A DNA stretch of 64,000 nt from Luteirhabdus salina (GCA_025384855.1 JALAHT010000002.1:186001-250000); one strand, 5' to 3'. Numbered from the stretch's first letter, positions 50,991 through 59,960 are shown. Translations and numbers: made by a program. The notes: generated from the letters alone by a model not told the origin.

Positions 50991-52034
50991 TTACTCTTCA
51001 ACAGGCCAGCCCAACGTAGCACGAACGGGGAAATGATCGGAAAAAGAATAGTCGAGCGACTCGAAATCGATGACTTCAAATCCTTCTGAAACGAAGATGT
51101 AATCGATTCGCATTGGATAGAAATCGAAGTGAAAGGTGGTCCCAATACCGTTTCCTTTTTCAAGAAACGTATCGGTCATCCCTTCATTTAAAGCTTCATA
51201 AACGTAGGAAAACGGTGTATTATTAAAATCGCCCACCAAAATGGTTTTGTGGGCAACCTTCTTTTTGTGTTGAAGAATAGCCTTTACCTGCTCCTCCTGT
51301 TTTACAAATGCTGTCGTTAACCGCTTCCGCAATTTTTGCTTACTGCTTTCCTGAAGGTAACTCATACGCGGCATGATCTGAAGCGATTGTAAGTGTAGGT
51401 TGTAAATTCGGATGGTATCGTTTCCCTTCACCACATCGGCATACAATGTGTTATTACTCGTATTCTGAAAGTCGAAGGCGCCAGCATTCAACAATGGATA
51501 TTTGGAAAAGATAGCATGCCCTAATTTATTATTCTTGTTGAAGTGAATCTCGCGATACGGATAGTCTGAAAAATCTATTTCATTTTTATCGTAAAATTCC
51601 TGAATACAAATAACGTCGGGTTGTTGCTCTTTTACCATTTTCCGGAAGGCACCTGAAACCGATTTGGAATCTGGAAAATCCTCATAGGCATTGAACAACC
51701 GTACATTATGTGAAAGCACCGTTAGTGTATTTTGGTATTCGGAAGCATCGCCAGGAGAGGACATTTCAAAAAGGGGATTGAAGTATAGATAGGTTAGTAG
51801 TAATACGATTCCCGACATCCAAAACTTTTTCTTCAACTGAACCAACCAATACAGTGCAAATACCAAATTGATAAAGATCAATGGCGAAACAAACAAGCCT
51901 AAAAGTGAAAGCGTTGGAAACTTAGAGGGCGGCAGATGCGGTAAAATAAAAGACAGCAGTAATAAAAATGCCACAAAGGAATTCATCCAACCCAATAAGG
52001 TTTGAAAACAGCCTCTTTTCGACTTTTCTGCCAT
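50991..52034 (-). CDS. Membrane-anchored endonuclease/exonuclease/phosphatase family protein
   Basis: The 347-residue protein has three hydrophobic helices in the first 95 residues (about 16-33, 37-62 and 68-86) and then an EEP hydrolase domain. The active-site motifs are DVICIQEFYDKNEIDF (Glu), LVGDFNNTPFS (Asp/Asn) and FSDHFPVRATLGW (Asp/His). Fixed to the inner membrane, it could act on nucleotides, phospholipids or DNA; the family does not allow a choice. It follows the rhomboid gene by three bases. Confidence 0.82.
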   Translation of the reverse strand: MAEKSKRGCFQTLLGWMNSFVAFLLLLSFILPHLPPSKFPTLSLLGLFVSPLIFINLVFALYWLVQLKKKFWMSGIVLLLTYLYFNPLFEMSSPGDASEYQNTLTVLSHNVRLFNAYEDFPDSKSVSGAFRKMVKEQQPDVICIQEFYDKNEIDFSDYPYREIHFNKNNKLGHAIFSKYPLLNAGAFDFQNTSNNTLYADVVKGNDTIRIYNLHLQSLQIMPRMSYLQESSKQKLRKRLTTAFVKQEEQVKAILQHKKKVAHKTILVGDFNNTPFSYVYEALNEGMTDTFLEKGNGIGTTFHFDFYPMRIDYIFVSEGFEVIDFESLDYSFSDHFPVRATLGWPVEE

Positions 52035-52037
52035 AAG

Positions 52038-52913
52038 TTAGTTATCGTTTCCCGCCTTGAATAAAAAATCCTTTTCTTCCTTGGTCAAGCTATCATAGCC
52101 GCTTTTTCCAATTTTATCCAGAATGGCATCTACTTTTTTCTGGTGGTCGGATTTATCTTCTTTTTGGGGACGATAGGTGTTTTTGGTTTGTGCGTGGGTA
52201 CGGTGTACGGTTTTAAACGGACGTTTTTTTCTTGGGGTAAACCAACCCTGTACGGCATCCATAAGCGATTCGAACCAACGCCCGATGTCGTTTCCTTTTT
52301 TTAATTGAACCGCATACGCATAACCAAGTATGGCACCACCTAAATGTGCAATTAACCCACCGGCATTACCTGAGGTTGGTAATTGGATAAGGTCTGATAA
52401 CACTACAAAGGCACCAATATGCCACAGCTTAATATTAAAAACGAAAATTCGAATTTTAGCATGGGGTGTGTATGCAGCGATAAAAATAACGATAGCTCGA
52501 ACGGCTGCGGAAGCTCCCAACAAATAACCGCGACTTCCTTCAAATACTGGAAAGACATTATAGGCAGCAATATATAGCAATCCACCGCAAATAGCGCCGA
52601 GTAGATAAATGGTCAAAAATCGCTTTTCAGAAAAAAGATTGAGGATAAAACGGCTCATAAAATATAGCCAGAGCATGTTCCAGAAGATATGCCAAAAACC
52701 TGCATGCAGGAAGCTATAGGTGATAATGGACCAAGGCTGTAAAATGAGCTCTCCTAGTTCCTCTGGCAACACAAACCATCGGGTTAAGGTAGTGGTATTG
52801 ACATCCAAAACAAAAGACAAGAGACTTACCACTAAAAAAATCGCTACGTTGATAATGATAAGCTTTATGGCGACATTTGCAGTCTTAAATTGATATGTGA
52901 GGTTGTTATCCAT
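52038..52913 (-). CDS. Rhomboid intramembrane serine protease with C-terminal cytoplasmic tail
   Basis: A 291-residue rhomboid with six membrane helices in the first 210 residues. The catalytic pair is visible: Ser in YLLGASAAVRA and His in LIAHLGGAILGY. The WR-type loop motif reads FWHIFWNMLWLYF. A tail of about 70 residues, ending KIGKSGYDSLTKEEKDFLFK, is a separate helical module (DUF6576-like). The start at ATG 52913 lies three bases after the stop of the upstream rhomboid. The substrates are unknown. Paired rhomboid genes suggest division of work. Confidence 0.87.
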   Translation of the reverse strand: MDNNLTYQFKTANVAIKLIIINVAIFLVVSLLSFVLDVNTTTLTRWFVLPEELGELILQPWSIITYSFLHAGFWHIFWNMLWLYFMSRFILNLFSEKRFLTIYLLGAICGGLLYIAAYNVFPVFEGSRGYLLGASAAVRAIVIFIAAYTPHAKIRIFVFNIKLWHIGAFVVLSDLIQLPTSGNAGGLIAHLGGAILGYAYAVQLKKGNDIGRWFESLMDAVQGWFTPRKKRPFKTVHRTHAQTKNTYRPQKEDKSDHQKKVDAILDKIGKSGYDSLTKEEKDFLFKAGNDN

Positions 52914-52915
52914 GG

Positions 52916-53680
52916 TCAGTTCCAACGATGGGAATCAAAACTATTCTTTTTCCAGTAATATGCCATAATAAATCCGAAGATCGCCCCTCCAATATGCGCC
53001 CAATGAGCGATGCCCAAAGGAGAGCCGGTCAGGCCGAAGAACAAATCGATAACGATAAGGCCGGGAATAAAGTATTTGGCCTTGATAGGAACCGGCAAAA
53101 AGATCAACATCAATTCGATGTTCGGGAACATCAGGCCGAAGGCGACCAGAATACCATAGATGGCACCCGAAGCCCCGACGGCATGATTCGCAAAAGCTTC
53201 AAGGGTTGTTTTGTAAGTTTCGATAGGCAAGGATTCAGGTAGCGATACACTAAAGCTCCCTGTCGAACTTCCGTAAGCTTGCTGAAGACTATTACCCAAC
53301 ATCTCGATAATCTGTGAATCTGTTAAACCAGAAGCTAGCAAAGCATCATACCCCGGTTGAAACTGAAAATAATTAAAAATGGTATGAACCAGCGCCGCAC
53401 CTAATCCCGCTGAAAAGTAAAAGAACAGAAATTTCTTTTGTCCCCAGCGCATTTCCAAGGGTGAACCAAACGCCCATAGCGCATACATATTGAATAGGAT
53501 ATGCATAAACCCACCATGCATAAACATATGGGTAACTGGTTGCCAAAACTGAAAGTTGGGGTTCTTATAATAATATAGGGCGAATAAACGCGTAAAAAGA
53601 TCGGGATTCAATTGTGTCCCAATGAAGCAAATAACATTTATTATAATGAGAACCTTTACGGTGTCGGTGATTCTTCCCAT
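52916..53680 (-). CDS. Rhomboid intramembrane serine protease
   Basis: The 254-residue protein has the six-helix rhomboid fold. The catalytic Ser is in HAVGASGAIYGI and the His in IAHWAHIGGAIFG. The loop WQPVTHMFMHGGFMHILFN precedes helix 2. Between helices 3 and 4 there is an insert of about 60 residues (PGYDALLASGL to LEAFANHAV) that is much longer than in GlpG and may shape substrate access. It starts three bases after the mutL stop and three before the second rhomboid gene. Confidence 0.9.
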   Translation of the reverse strand: MGRITDTVKVLIIINVICFIGTQLNPDLFTRLFALYYYKNPNFQFWQPVTHMFMHGGFMHILFNMYALWAFGSPLEMRWGQKKFLFFYFSAGLGAALVHTIFNYFQFQPGYDALLASGLTDSQIIEMLGNSLQQAYGSSTGSFSVSLPESLPIETYKTTLEAFANHAVGASGAIYGILVAFGLMFPNIELMLIFLPVPIKAKYFIPGLIVIDLFFGLTGSPLGIAHWAHIGGAIFGFIMAYYWKKNSFDSHRWN

Positions 53681-53683
53681 CTA

Positions 53684-55522
53684 CTAAAATTTTTTATCAA
53701 AATCGCTGCTGTCCATTGTAAGCAATACCGGACGATTTGCCGGACAAACATTGGGTTCCTTACAGGCGAATAATTGGTCGATTATATGTTCTTGGGCCGC
53801 TTGCTGCAATACAGTACCCGTTTTGATGGCCATGCTTTTTGCTAAGCTTTTTGCCAATAAATCGTTCTGGCTAAAGCCAGCATCTGGAACCTCTTCCTTA
53901 ATGTCGGCAATAACTTGTTTTAAAATGTCTTCCACCTTACTTTCTGAAATACTGACAGGAATGCCGCTGATTTCAACCTGCTCCTGCTCCATTTCTGAAA
54001 ACACAAAGCCCGTATGTTCCAATTGTTCGGTAATCGAACGTAAAATGTCACGATCGGGTGTAGAAAAACTGAGTTGCAACGGAAAGAGCAACTGTTGGCT
54101 TACCGCTTCCTGCACGGTTATATTACGAAGCAATTCTTCATACAAAATCCGTTGGTGCGCACGGTGTTGGTGAATCACCATTAGGCCACTTTTTATCGGA
54201 CTAACAATATATTTCTGTTGTAGTTGAAACGTTCCGCGACTGGGTTCTTTCTCGGTCTCATTAAATAAGGTCCCGGTTACTTCTTCACTTTCCACTTCCA
54301 GCTGCGCTATTCCTGTTGAAGATTGACCTGAATCCTTTGTTTCAACGTATAACGACTCCCAAGATGCTTGTTTGGGTCGTGAAAAAGAAGGCGTTCTTCT
54401 ACCTGACGGTTCATTTCTGAAGGGATTAAAGCTTCTGTCTACCTCAACATTAGGAATTTTCGGTTGTTTCTTACTGTATTCATAGGGCGTATCGAAACCC
54501 GTATCCTTGTTGAAGTCGAGTACCGGTGCCACGCTAAATTGCCCCAAGCTATGCTTCACCGTTGCCTTCAACATCGCATAGATACTATGCTCATCGTCAA
54601 ACTTAATTTCGGTTTTTGTGGGGTGAATATTGATATCGATACTCTTTGGCGGCACTTTCAGAAAAAGAAAATACCCGGCATGGGCACCATCCTTCAACAA
54701 CCCTTCAAAAGCTGATTGAACAGCATGATTCAAATAGGCACTTTTAATGAAGCGATCGTTTACAAAGAAGAATTGTTCACCGCGTGATTTCTTGGCATAC
54801 TCAGGTTTCAACACGAATCCATCCACTTGAACAATATCGGTTTCCTCTTCAACAGGAACCAACTTTTCATTTGTCTTCGTTCCGAAGATGCCCACAATAC
54901 GCTGACGGATATTGCTCGCCTGCAACTGAAACACATCGCTCCCATTATGTGTCATGGAAAAAGCCACCTGCGGATGCGCCAATGCCACACGATGAAACTC
55001 ATCGATGATATGACGTGTTTCTACTGGATTGCTTTTTAAAAAATTTCGTCTGGCTGGAATATTGTAGAACAGATTCTTCACCGAAACGGTAGTTCCCTTA
55101 GCAACTACAGCAGGTTCTTGAGCGGTGACCTCACTTCCTTCGATGGTAAGTGAAGTACCCACTTCATCCTTTTCTCGTTTTGTTTTTAAGGTAACGTGGG
55201 CAATTGCTGCAATACTGGCCAAGGCCTCCCCACGAAAGCCTTTGGTGTGCAGGTTGAATAGGTCGTCGGCATTTTTAATCTTGGAAGTCGCATGCCGTTC
55301 GAAGCAGAGCCGCGCATCGGTTTCGCTCATCCCAACGCCGTTGTCGGTTACTTGAATCAAGGTTTTTCCAGCGTCCTTCACCATCAATTGTATGGAATCG
55401 GCACCCGCATCGATGGCATTTTCCAATAACTCCTTCACCACCGAAGCAGGTCGTTGCACCACTTCCCCGGCGGCTATTTGGTTTGCGACGTGGTCCGGTA
55501 ACAATTGAATGATGTCTGTCAT
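53684..55522 (-). CDS. mutL: DNA mismatch repair protein MutL with a degenerate nuclease motif
   Basis: MutL links mismatch recognition by MutS to strand removal. The GHKL ATPase (about 1-330) has ELLENAIDAGAD, DNGVGM and GFRGEALASIAAI. The C-terminal dimer domain (about 430-612) has the aligned segment VIHQHRAHQRILYEELL, where nicking MutL proteins read DQHA-x2-E-x4-E: here D is H, A is R and the first E is Q. The final zinc-site motif reads CPANRP rather than CPHGRP. The nuclease activity is thus probably lost. mutH was not seen. The stop and start overlap the downstream and upstream genes closely. Confidence 0.93.
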   Translation of the reverse strand: MTDIIQLLPDHVANQIAAGEVVQRPASVVKELLENAIDAGADSIQLMVKDAGKTLIQVTDNGVGMSETDARLCFERHATSKIKNADDLFNLHTKGFRGEALASIAAIAHVTLKTKREKDEVGTSLTIEGSEVTAQEPAVVAKGTTVSVKNLFYNIPARRNFLKSNPVETRHIIDEFHRVALAHPQVAFSMTHNGSDVFQLQASNIRQRIVGIFGTKTNEKLVPVEEETDIVQVDGFVLKPEYAKKSRGEQFFFVNDRFIKSAYLNHAVQSAFEGLLKDGAHAGYFLFLKVPPKSIDINIHPTKTEIKFDDEHSIYAMLKATVKHSLGQFSVAPVLDFNKDTGFDTPYEYSKKQPKIPNVEVDRSFNPFRNEPSGRRTPSFSRPKQASWESLYVETKDSGQSSTGIAQLEVESEEVTGTLFNETEKEPSRGTFQLQQKYIVSPIKSGLMVIHQHRAHQRILYEELLRNITVQEAVSQQLLFPLQLSFSTPDRDILRSITEQLEHTGFVFSEMEQEQVEISGIPVSISESKVEDILKQVIADIKEEVPDAGFSQNDLLAKSLAKSMAIKTGTVLQQAAQEHIIDQLFACKEPNVCPANRPVLLTMDSSDFDKKF

Positions 55523-55809
55523 TACCCTTGATAGAAAATAGAGAGGTCGAAATCGATTAAAAGGAGGAATAAAAACACTAATACCGCTACGATGATTACC
55601 AATCGGCGACTTGTATTTCGATCGGAACTACGACGCAAATCGGCCAACGCAGATTTTACTTTGTTCTTCAAACCTGAAGTATCGCCTACCGTACTTCGGT
55701 GTTCATCGAAACGATGTCGGATTTGGTACGGACTGCCTTCGCCATCATGCTTAAAATAGCGCGGTTCGTACTCGAATTTCTTGTTCTTTCGTGTTTTTAA
55801 AATTCCCAT
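55522..55809 (-). CDS. Small C-terminal-anchored membrane protein
   Basis: A 95-residue protein with a highly charged N-terminal part (KTRKNKKFEYEPRYFKHDGE) and a C-terminal helix (LVIIVAVLVFLFLLLIDFD, about 69-88) ending in DLSIFYQG. It sits between ribH and mutL in flavobacteria and is often labelled riboflavin synthase subunit beta; there is no lumazine-binding sequence, so that label is wrong. The start overlaps the mutL start region by one base, giving coupled translation. Its job is unknown. Confidence 0.65.
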   Translation of the reverse strand: MGILKTRKNKKFEYEPRYFKHDGEGSPYQIRHRFDEHRSTVGDTSGLKNKVKSALADLRRSSDRNTSRRLVIIVAVLVFLFLLLIDFDLSIFYQG

Positions 55810-55899
55810 AAGCGTAAGTTTCAAAGGTAGGCAAATTACAGCGGTTTCAGAAACCAAGCCTACTGGAAATTTAAATACAATGACTGTGCCGAAAAAGTC

Positions 55900-56397
55900 C
55901 TAGAATCGAGCGTCTTTTCGTAGCTGTGCCATTTTTATGGCAGCTATAGCGGCCTCGGTCCCTTTGTTACCGTGCTTTCCACCACTTCGGTCGCGCGACT
56001 GCTGGATGGTGTTATCGGTGAGCACACAGAAGATGACCGGAATATCACTTTGGATGTTGAGGTCCTTGATACCTTGGGTTACCCCATCGCACACAAAATC
56101 GAAGTGTTTGGTTTCCCCCTGAATAACACTTCCGATGGCGATGACGGCATCGAGCATATCGTAGCTTTGCTGCATTTTCTTACAGCCGTAAATAAGTTCA
56201 AAACTTCCGGGAACATTCCAACGGACAATGTTTTCCTTGATCGCGCCACAATCTAACAACGCATCGAACGCACCTTGGAATAGGCCTTCGGTAATTTCAT
56301 CGTTCCATTCAGAAACAACAATCCCAAACCGAAAGTCCTTCGCGTTTGGGATTGTGTTTTTATCGTATTGAGATAAGTTCTTGTTTTCAGTGGCCAT
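55900..56397 (-). CDS. ribH: 6,7-dimethyl-8-ribityllumazine synthase
   Basis: RibH condenses 5-amino-6-ribitylamino-uracil with 3,4-dihydroxy-2-butanone 4-phosphate, the penultimate step of riboflavin synthesis, usually as a 60-subunit capsid. FGIVVSEWNDEITEGL lies near residue 24. NIVRWNVPGSFELI has the substrate-binding strand. AIGSVIQGETKHFDFVCDGVTQGI contains the catalytic region with H98-type His. The final GGKHGNKGTEAAIAAI is standard. The 165-residue length is normal, with an N-terminal extension. Confidence 0.95.
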   Translation of the reverse strand: MATENKNLSQYDKNTIPNAKDFRFGIVVSEWNDEITEGLFQGAFDALLDCGAIKENIVRWNVPGSFELIYGCKKMQQSYDMLDAVIAIGSVIQGETKHFDFVCDGVTQGIKDLNIQSDIPVIFCVLTDNTIQQSRDRSGGKHGNKGTEAAIAAIKMAQLRKDARF

Positions 56398-56399
56398 GA

Positions 56400-57164
56400 T
56401 TATTGCATTGCTTCCACCTGACCTACATACAGTTGCGCTTGGTTTGCCTCTTCAGAAGTGCTGTACTCGTCTTCAATGGTTTGGAAGTGCGCAAGTGCTT
56501 TATCATACTGCTCTAACTTCATGGCAGTAATCCCCGCTTTCAACAAGTAACGTGGTGCAGTAAGATCATTTGCAGCAAGTTTCGCAGCTTCTTCATAATA
56601 CTTCAAGGCTTCACCTGGCTGATCTAACTGAACAAAAGCATCTCCAATTGCCCCTTTAGCAATCGGTGCCAACATGGTATCGGAGCCATCAAAATCATCT
56701 AAGTGATTGATAGCCTCTTGGTAGCGGTTTGTATTCAAATATGAAATACCCGCGTAATAGTTTGCGATATTGGCAGCATCGGTACTTCCATAGCTATCGA
56801 TAATACCTAGGAAACCAAATTTCCCTTCTCCACCGTTCAGTGCCAATCCGTATAACGAATCCTTCGCCTCGGCAGTCAAGGCCATATCGTAATAGCTTTG
56901 CGCTTTATACAATTCATTCATCGCCTCCTCTTCGGTTGGCTTTTGAACAAACTGTTGGTAGGCTAAGTATCCCAACACGGCGATAGCGATAACCCCCACA
57001 ACGCCTAAAATGGCCTTTTGGTTTTTCTCTAACCACTGCTCGGTACGGGAAGCTCCTTCATCTAACGAACCAAACACCTCTGCGGTTGTGCTCTGTTCTT
57101 CTAACGCCTCTTGCTTTTCCTCTTTCGTCTTCGGTTTATAGCCTCGTTTCTTGTAGGTTGCCAT
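56400..57164 (-). CDS. TPR protein with one membrane helix (YfgM-like)
   Basis: The 254-residue protein has a charged cytoplasmic N-terminus (about 1-45), a single membrane helix (AILGVVGVIAIAVLGYLAY, about 50-68) and then four to five TPR-like helical pairs reaching to the C-terminus, for example ANYYAGISYLNTNRYQEAI and ALKYYEEAAKLAAND. This topology is that of YfgM/Tol-associated TPR proteins, which in E. coli link the Sec translocon to periplasmic chaperones. It is followed by ribH three bases later; the functional link is not apparent. Confidence 0.8.
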   Translation of the reverse strand: MATYKKRGYKPKTKEEKQEALEEQSTTAEVFGSLDEGASRTEQWLEKNQKAILGVVGVIAIAVLGYLAYQQFVQKPTEEEAMNELYKAQSYYDMALTAEAKDSLYGLALNGGEGKFGFLGIIDSYGSTDAANIANYYAGISYLNTNRYQEAINHLDDFDGSDTMLAPIAKGAIGDAFVQLDQPGEALKYYEEAAKLAANDLTAPRYLLKAGITAMKLEQYDKALAHFQTIEDEYSTSEEANQAQLYVGQVEAMQ

Positions 57165-57184
57165 AATTTTGGTTTAGTGAGGGG

Positions 57185-57192
57185 CAAAAATA
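57185..57192 (-). promoter_or_regulatory. Predicted -7 element (TATTTTTG) of the TPR gene
   Basis: A minus-strand TAnnTTTG match about 20 bases before the ATG at 57164. No good -33 sequence was found. It probably drives the TPR, ribH, membrane protein, mutL and rhomboid genes. Confidence 0.45.
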
Positions 57193-57314
57193 AAATTTTT
57201 ATTACAATTTAAAAGCGAAATTATTTAGGAATTTTACCCTTTTTCGGTAGTATTTTTCAGAATTTTGCAACGTTTTCACTCAAATTAAAACCCTACCGCA
57301 AGTCGCTGGCACCT

Positions 57315-58406
57315 ATGATATTAGAATCGCTATCCCTTCTTCACTATAAGAATTTCGAAACGGCTACCTTTCAATTCGACCCGAAAATCAATTGTTTTAC
57401 GGGTCCGAACGGTATTGGGAAAACGAATATTTTGGATGCGATTTACCACCTCAGCTTTGGAAAGAGTTACTTTAATCCAATTACTAGTCAGAATATCCAG
57501 CACGGAGCAGACTTCTTTGTTGTTGAAGGCACCTATGAGAAGGAAAGCAAGCCAGAGAAAATTGTGGTCAGTGCCAAAAAAGGACAGAAAAAGGTTATTA
57601 AACGTAATGGAAAGGTATACGATCGGTTTAGCGACCATATCGGATTCCTGCCGTTGGTCATTATCTCGCCTGCCGACCGTGACCTTATTATTGAAGGCAG
57701 CGATACCCGCAGGAAATTTGTTGATGGCGTAATTTCGCAAGGCGATACCGACTATCTTCAGAATTTGTTGAACTACAACAAGATTCTTGCGCAACGAAAT
57801 TCGTTGTTGAAGTATTTCGCTGCCAATCATACCTTCAATCGCGATACGCTGGATGTGTACAACGAGCAACTTCACACCTATGGTACACAATTGTTTGGGA
57901 AGCGGGCAGCGTTTTTGGAAGACTTTATCCCTATTTTCCTGAAGCGATATGCTTCCATCAGCAGTGGAACCGAAGAAGTAAACCTGACGTATAAAAGTCA
58001 GTTGAGCGAACAGGATTTGCTTACCCTATTACGGGAAGGGGAAAGCAAAGACAAAATGCTTCAATACACCAATTACGGTATTCATAAAGATGATCTGGTG
58101 TTCGAAATTGACGGTCACCCCATCAAAAAATTCGGATCGCAAGGACAGCAGAAATCGTTTTTAATCGCCTTAAAGCTAGCGCAGTTCGATTTTATTAAGG
58201 AACGGTCGAAAGTAAATCCAATCTTGCTATTGGATGATATTTTTGATAAGTTGGATGAACAACGGGTGGCACACATTATTTCCTTGGTTGACGAAGAGAA
58301 CTTTGGGCAATTATTTATCAGCGATACCCATGCCGATAGAACGGAAGCTGTCATTAAGGAAGTACATCAAACATATAAGATGTTTCGGCTTGGCAGTGAG
58401 CAGTGA
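57315..58406 (+). CDS. recF: DNA repair protein RecF
   Basis: RecF is an SMC-like ATPase that, with RecO and RecR, loads RecA onto gapped DNA. Walker A GPNGIGKT is at residues 30-37. The Q-rich signature [18 protein letters not shown] precedes Walker [14 protein letters not shown] near the C-terminus. The 363-residue length is normal. It lies after a divergent TPR gene and starts with ATG at 57315. The next gene is separated by a non-coding repeat tract rather than being directly joined. Confidence 0.95.
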   Translation: MILESLSLLHYKNFETATFQFDPKINCFTGPNGIGKTNILDAIYHLSFGKSYFNPITSQNIQHGADFFVVEGTYEKESKPEKIVVSAKKGQKKVIKRNGKVYDRFSDHIGFLPLVIISPADRDLIIEGSDTRRKFVDGVISQGDTDYLQNLLNYNKILAQRNSLLKYFAANHTFNRDTLDVYNEQLHTYGTQLFGKRAAFLEDFIPIFLKRYASISSGTEEVNLTYKSQLSEQDLLTLLREGESKDKMLQYTNYGIHKDDLVFEIDGHPIKKFGSQGQQKSFLIALKLAQFDFIKERSKVNPILLLDDIFDKLDEQRVAHIISLVDEENFGQLFISDTHADRTEAVIKEVHQTYKMFRLGSEQ

Positions 58407-58695
58407 GCAGTGAACCCTCCTTCGGCGGGCAAGCAGTGAGCGATGAACAGCCTTTTAGAGGAGCACAGGAGCAGCGTTTCAGAGGAGCAAAGTTTCAGAT
58501 GAGCAGAGTTTCGAAGAAGTGGAGAAGCAGAGAAACAAAGTTGCAAAGGAGCAGCGTTGCAAAGAATCAAAGAAAATATAGTATTTTACAAGTTACAGCG
58601 TACAGCTTACCGCTAACAGCATAGAGCGCAAAGCCTACAGCATAGTGCTAACAACTATTGTCTATTGACGACCGACTAAAGACTAAAACAGACGA
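58407..58695. repeat. Degenerate low-complexity repeat tract after recF
   Basis: This 289-base stretch holds no gene. It divides into three parts. The first has imperfect copies of GCAGTGAGCAGTGA (about 58395-58450). The second has imperfect copies of GGAGCAAAGTTTCAGA (about 58455-58575, with GGAGCAGCG, GGAGCAAAG and TGAGCAGAG). The third has short copies of GTACAGC/TAACAGC (about 58590-58660). An open frame of 73 codons at 58403-58624 merely reflects the low density of stops in this sequence. Confidence 0.7.
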
Positions 58696-59118
58696 ATGAT
58701 TAAAAATATTATCCTCATCATAATCCTTCTCCTGCTGTTCTCCTGCGGAAGGCAAGATCCAGCCGAGCAACTGACGCATTTGGAAGGCTATTGGGAAATT
58801 GAATCGGCGACACTTCCCGATGGCACGGCAAAGGAATTTGCCATCAATACCACCATCGACTATATTGAAGTATCCGACAGTACGGGTATTCGCAAAAAAA
58901 TGCAGCCAAAATTGGATGGTTCCTACCGTACTTCTGCGTCGGCTGAAACCTTCACTGCAAAGGTAGAGGACGACTCGCTTCGACTCTATTACAAAACTCC
59001 TTTCGACAATTGGAGGGAAACGGTGCTGTATGCAAATGATGACATATTAAAGGTAAAAAACCGGGATGGAAACGTGTATACCTACACCAGATTCCGTAGC
59101 TTTAAAACTCCAGAATAA
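58696..59118 (+). CDS. Lipocalin-like lipoprotein
   Basis: A lipobox (LLFSC, Cys17) and a 124-residue mature domain rich in beta strands: GYWEIESATLPDGT, KKMQPKLDGSYRTS, ETFTAKVEDDSLRLYYKTPF and a C-terminal strand. This matches the lipocalin-like families found in Bacteroidota envelopes, and a hydrophobic ligand is possible but not established. The DUF721 gene begins five bases after the stop, so they are co-transcribed. Confidence 0.7.
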   Translation: MIKNIILIIILLLLFSCGRQDPAEQLTHLEGYWEIESATLPDGTAKEFAINTTIDYIEVSDSTGIRKKMQPKLDGSYRTSASAETFTAKVEDDSLRLYYKTPFDNWRETVLYANDDILKVKNRDGNVYTYTRFRSFKTPE

Positions 59119-59123
59119 ACAGC

Positions 59124-59420
59124 ATGGCAAAACGATTTGGCGAACATATTTCTTTAGGGGATGTTATTCAGGATTTCATTGAAACCAACCGCTTACAAAG
59201 GGGATTGGATAAAGTTTCAGTAGAAGATGCATGGCATAATGTGATGGGTACAGCCATTTCAAAATATACTACTGGCATATTGTTGAAGGAAACTACCCTT
59301 CACGTAAAGCTTAGTTCTTCCGTACTTCGCGAAGAATTATCCTACGGGAAGGAAAAAATCATCAAAATGGTGAACGAGGAATTAGGAAAAGACCTGATCG
59401 AAAAACTCGTCCTTCGCTAA
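59124..59420 (+). CDS. DUF721 protein (DciA-like)
   Basis: A 98-residue protein with the DUF721 pattern, including LGDVIQDFIETNRLQRGLDK and VEDAWHNVMGTAISKYT, and the strand-loop TLHVKLSSSVLREELSYGKEKI. DciA, which has a DUF721 domain, loads the replicative DnaB helicase in bacteria without DnaC, and DUF721 genes are often near recF as here. This one is short, without an extended N-terminal region, so the helicase-loader role is inferred. Confidence 0.8.
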   Translation: MAKRFGEHISLGDVIQDFIETNRLQRGLDKVSVEDAWHNVMGTAISKYTTGILLKETTLHVKLSSSVLREELSYGKEKIIKMVNEELGKDLIEKLVLR

Positions 59421-59421
59421 T

Positions 59422-59454
59422 AAAAAAGCTGCCCGAATCGAGCAGCTTTCGCAA
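59422..59454 (-). terminator. Intrinsic terminator between DUF721 and ndk
   Basis: AAAGCTGC (59425-59432) and GCAGCTTT (59442-59449) form an 8-base stem with a nine-base loop. On the minus strand it runs into TTTTTTA, so it mainly ends ndk; the plus-strand T tract is weak. Confidence 0.7.
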
Positions 59455-59477
59455 TTTAATCAAAGTTTCAGGGTTGT

Positions 59478-59897
59478 TTAGAAAATCTCTCTTCCTGCAA
59501 AGTGAAATTGACTTTCTATTTCTGCATTTTCGTCGCTATCGCTTCCGTGAACGGCGTTTTCACCGATAGAAGCTGCATATAATTTGCGGATGGTTCCTTC
59601 TGCTGCCTCTTCGGGGTTTGTAGCCCCGATAAGCGTACGGAAGTCCTCCACAGCGTTTTCCTTTTCCAACACAGCCGCTACGATCGGACCGCGTGTCATA
59701 TATTCTACCAATTCACCAAAAAACGGACGCTCCTTGTGGATTGCATAAAACTGCTCGGCATCGGCCTTGGTCATTTGAGTAAGTTTCATCGCTACAATTT
59801 TAAAACCAGCAGCGGTAATTTTTTCGATAATGGCACCAACATGTCCTTTTTCAACACTGTCGGGCTTCAACATTGTAAACGTTCTATCTGTTCTCAT
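59478..59897 (-). CDS. ndk: Nucleoside diphosphate kinase
   Basis: Ndk transfers phosphate between NTPs and NDPs through a phosphohistidine. The active-site segment [15 protein letters not shown] near residue 114-128 contains the catalytic His, and [17 protein letters not shown] (about 5-21) and [15 protein letters not shown] are the nucleotide-binding blocks. The 139-residue length is standard. It is a single-gene unit with its own promoter and terminator, between two plus-strand operons. Confidence 0.96.
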   Translation of the reverse strand: MRTDRTFTMLKPDSVEKGHVGAIIEKITAAGFKIVAMKLTQMTKADAEQFYAIHKERPFFGELVEYMTRGPIVAAVLEKENAVEDFRTLIGATNPEEAAEGTIRKLYAASIGENAVHGSDSDENAEIESQFHFAGREIF

Positions 59898-59917
59898 AGG
59901 TATTTTAAAATTTTGTG

Positions 59918-59948
59918 CAAAAGTAGGGAAATGTACTTTTAAAACAAA
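59918..59948 (-). promoter_or_regulatory. Promoter of ndk (TTTG, 19-base spacer, TACTTTTG)
   Basis: On the minus strand TTTG (59948-59945), exactly 19 bases, then TACTTTTG (59925-59918): a full match to the Bacteroidota promoter, 21 bases before the ATG. Confidence 0.7.
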
Positions 59949-59960
59949 CGGAAATCTGCG

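Noticed and set aside
55522-55809. Riboflavin synthase beta subunit, by position beside ribH
   Set aside because: The sequence is a charged segment plus one membrane helix with no lumazine-binding motif.
57330-57890. Long minus-strand open frame (186 codons) inside recF
   Set aside because: It is wholly antisense to a clear recF gene and its translation has no recognisable motifs.
58403-58624. Open frame of 73 codons overlapping the recF stop
   Set aside because: It is made from the low-complexity repeat words and has no signal, fold or start context; a non-coding repeat tract explains it better.
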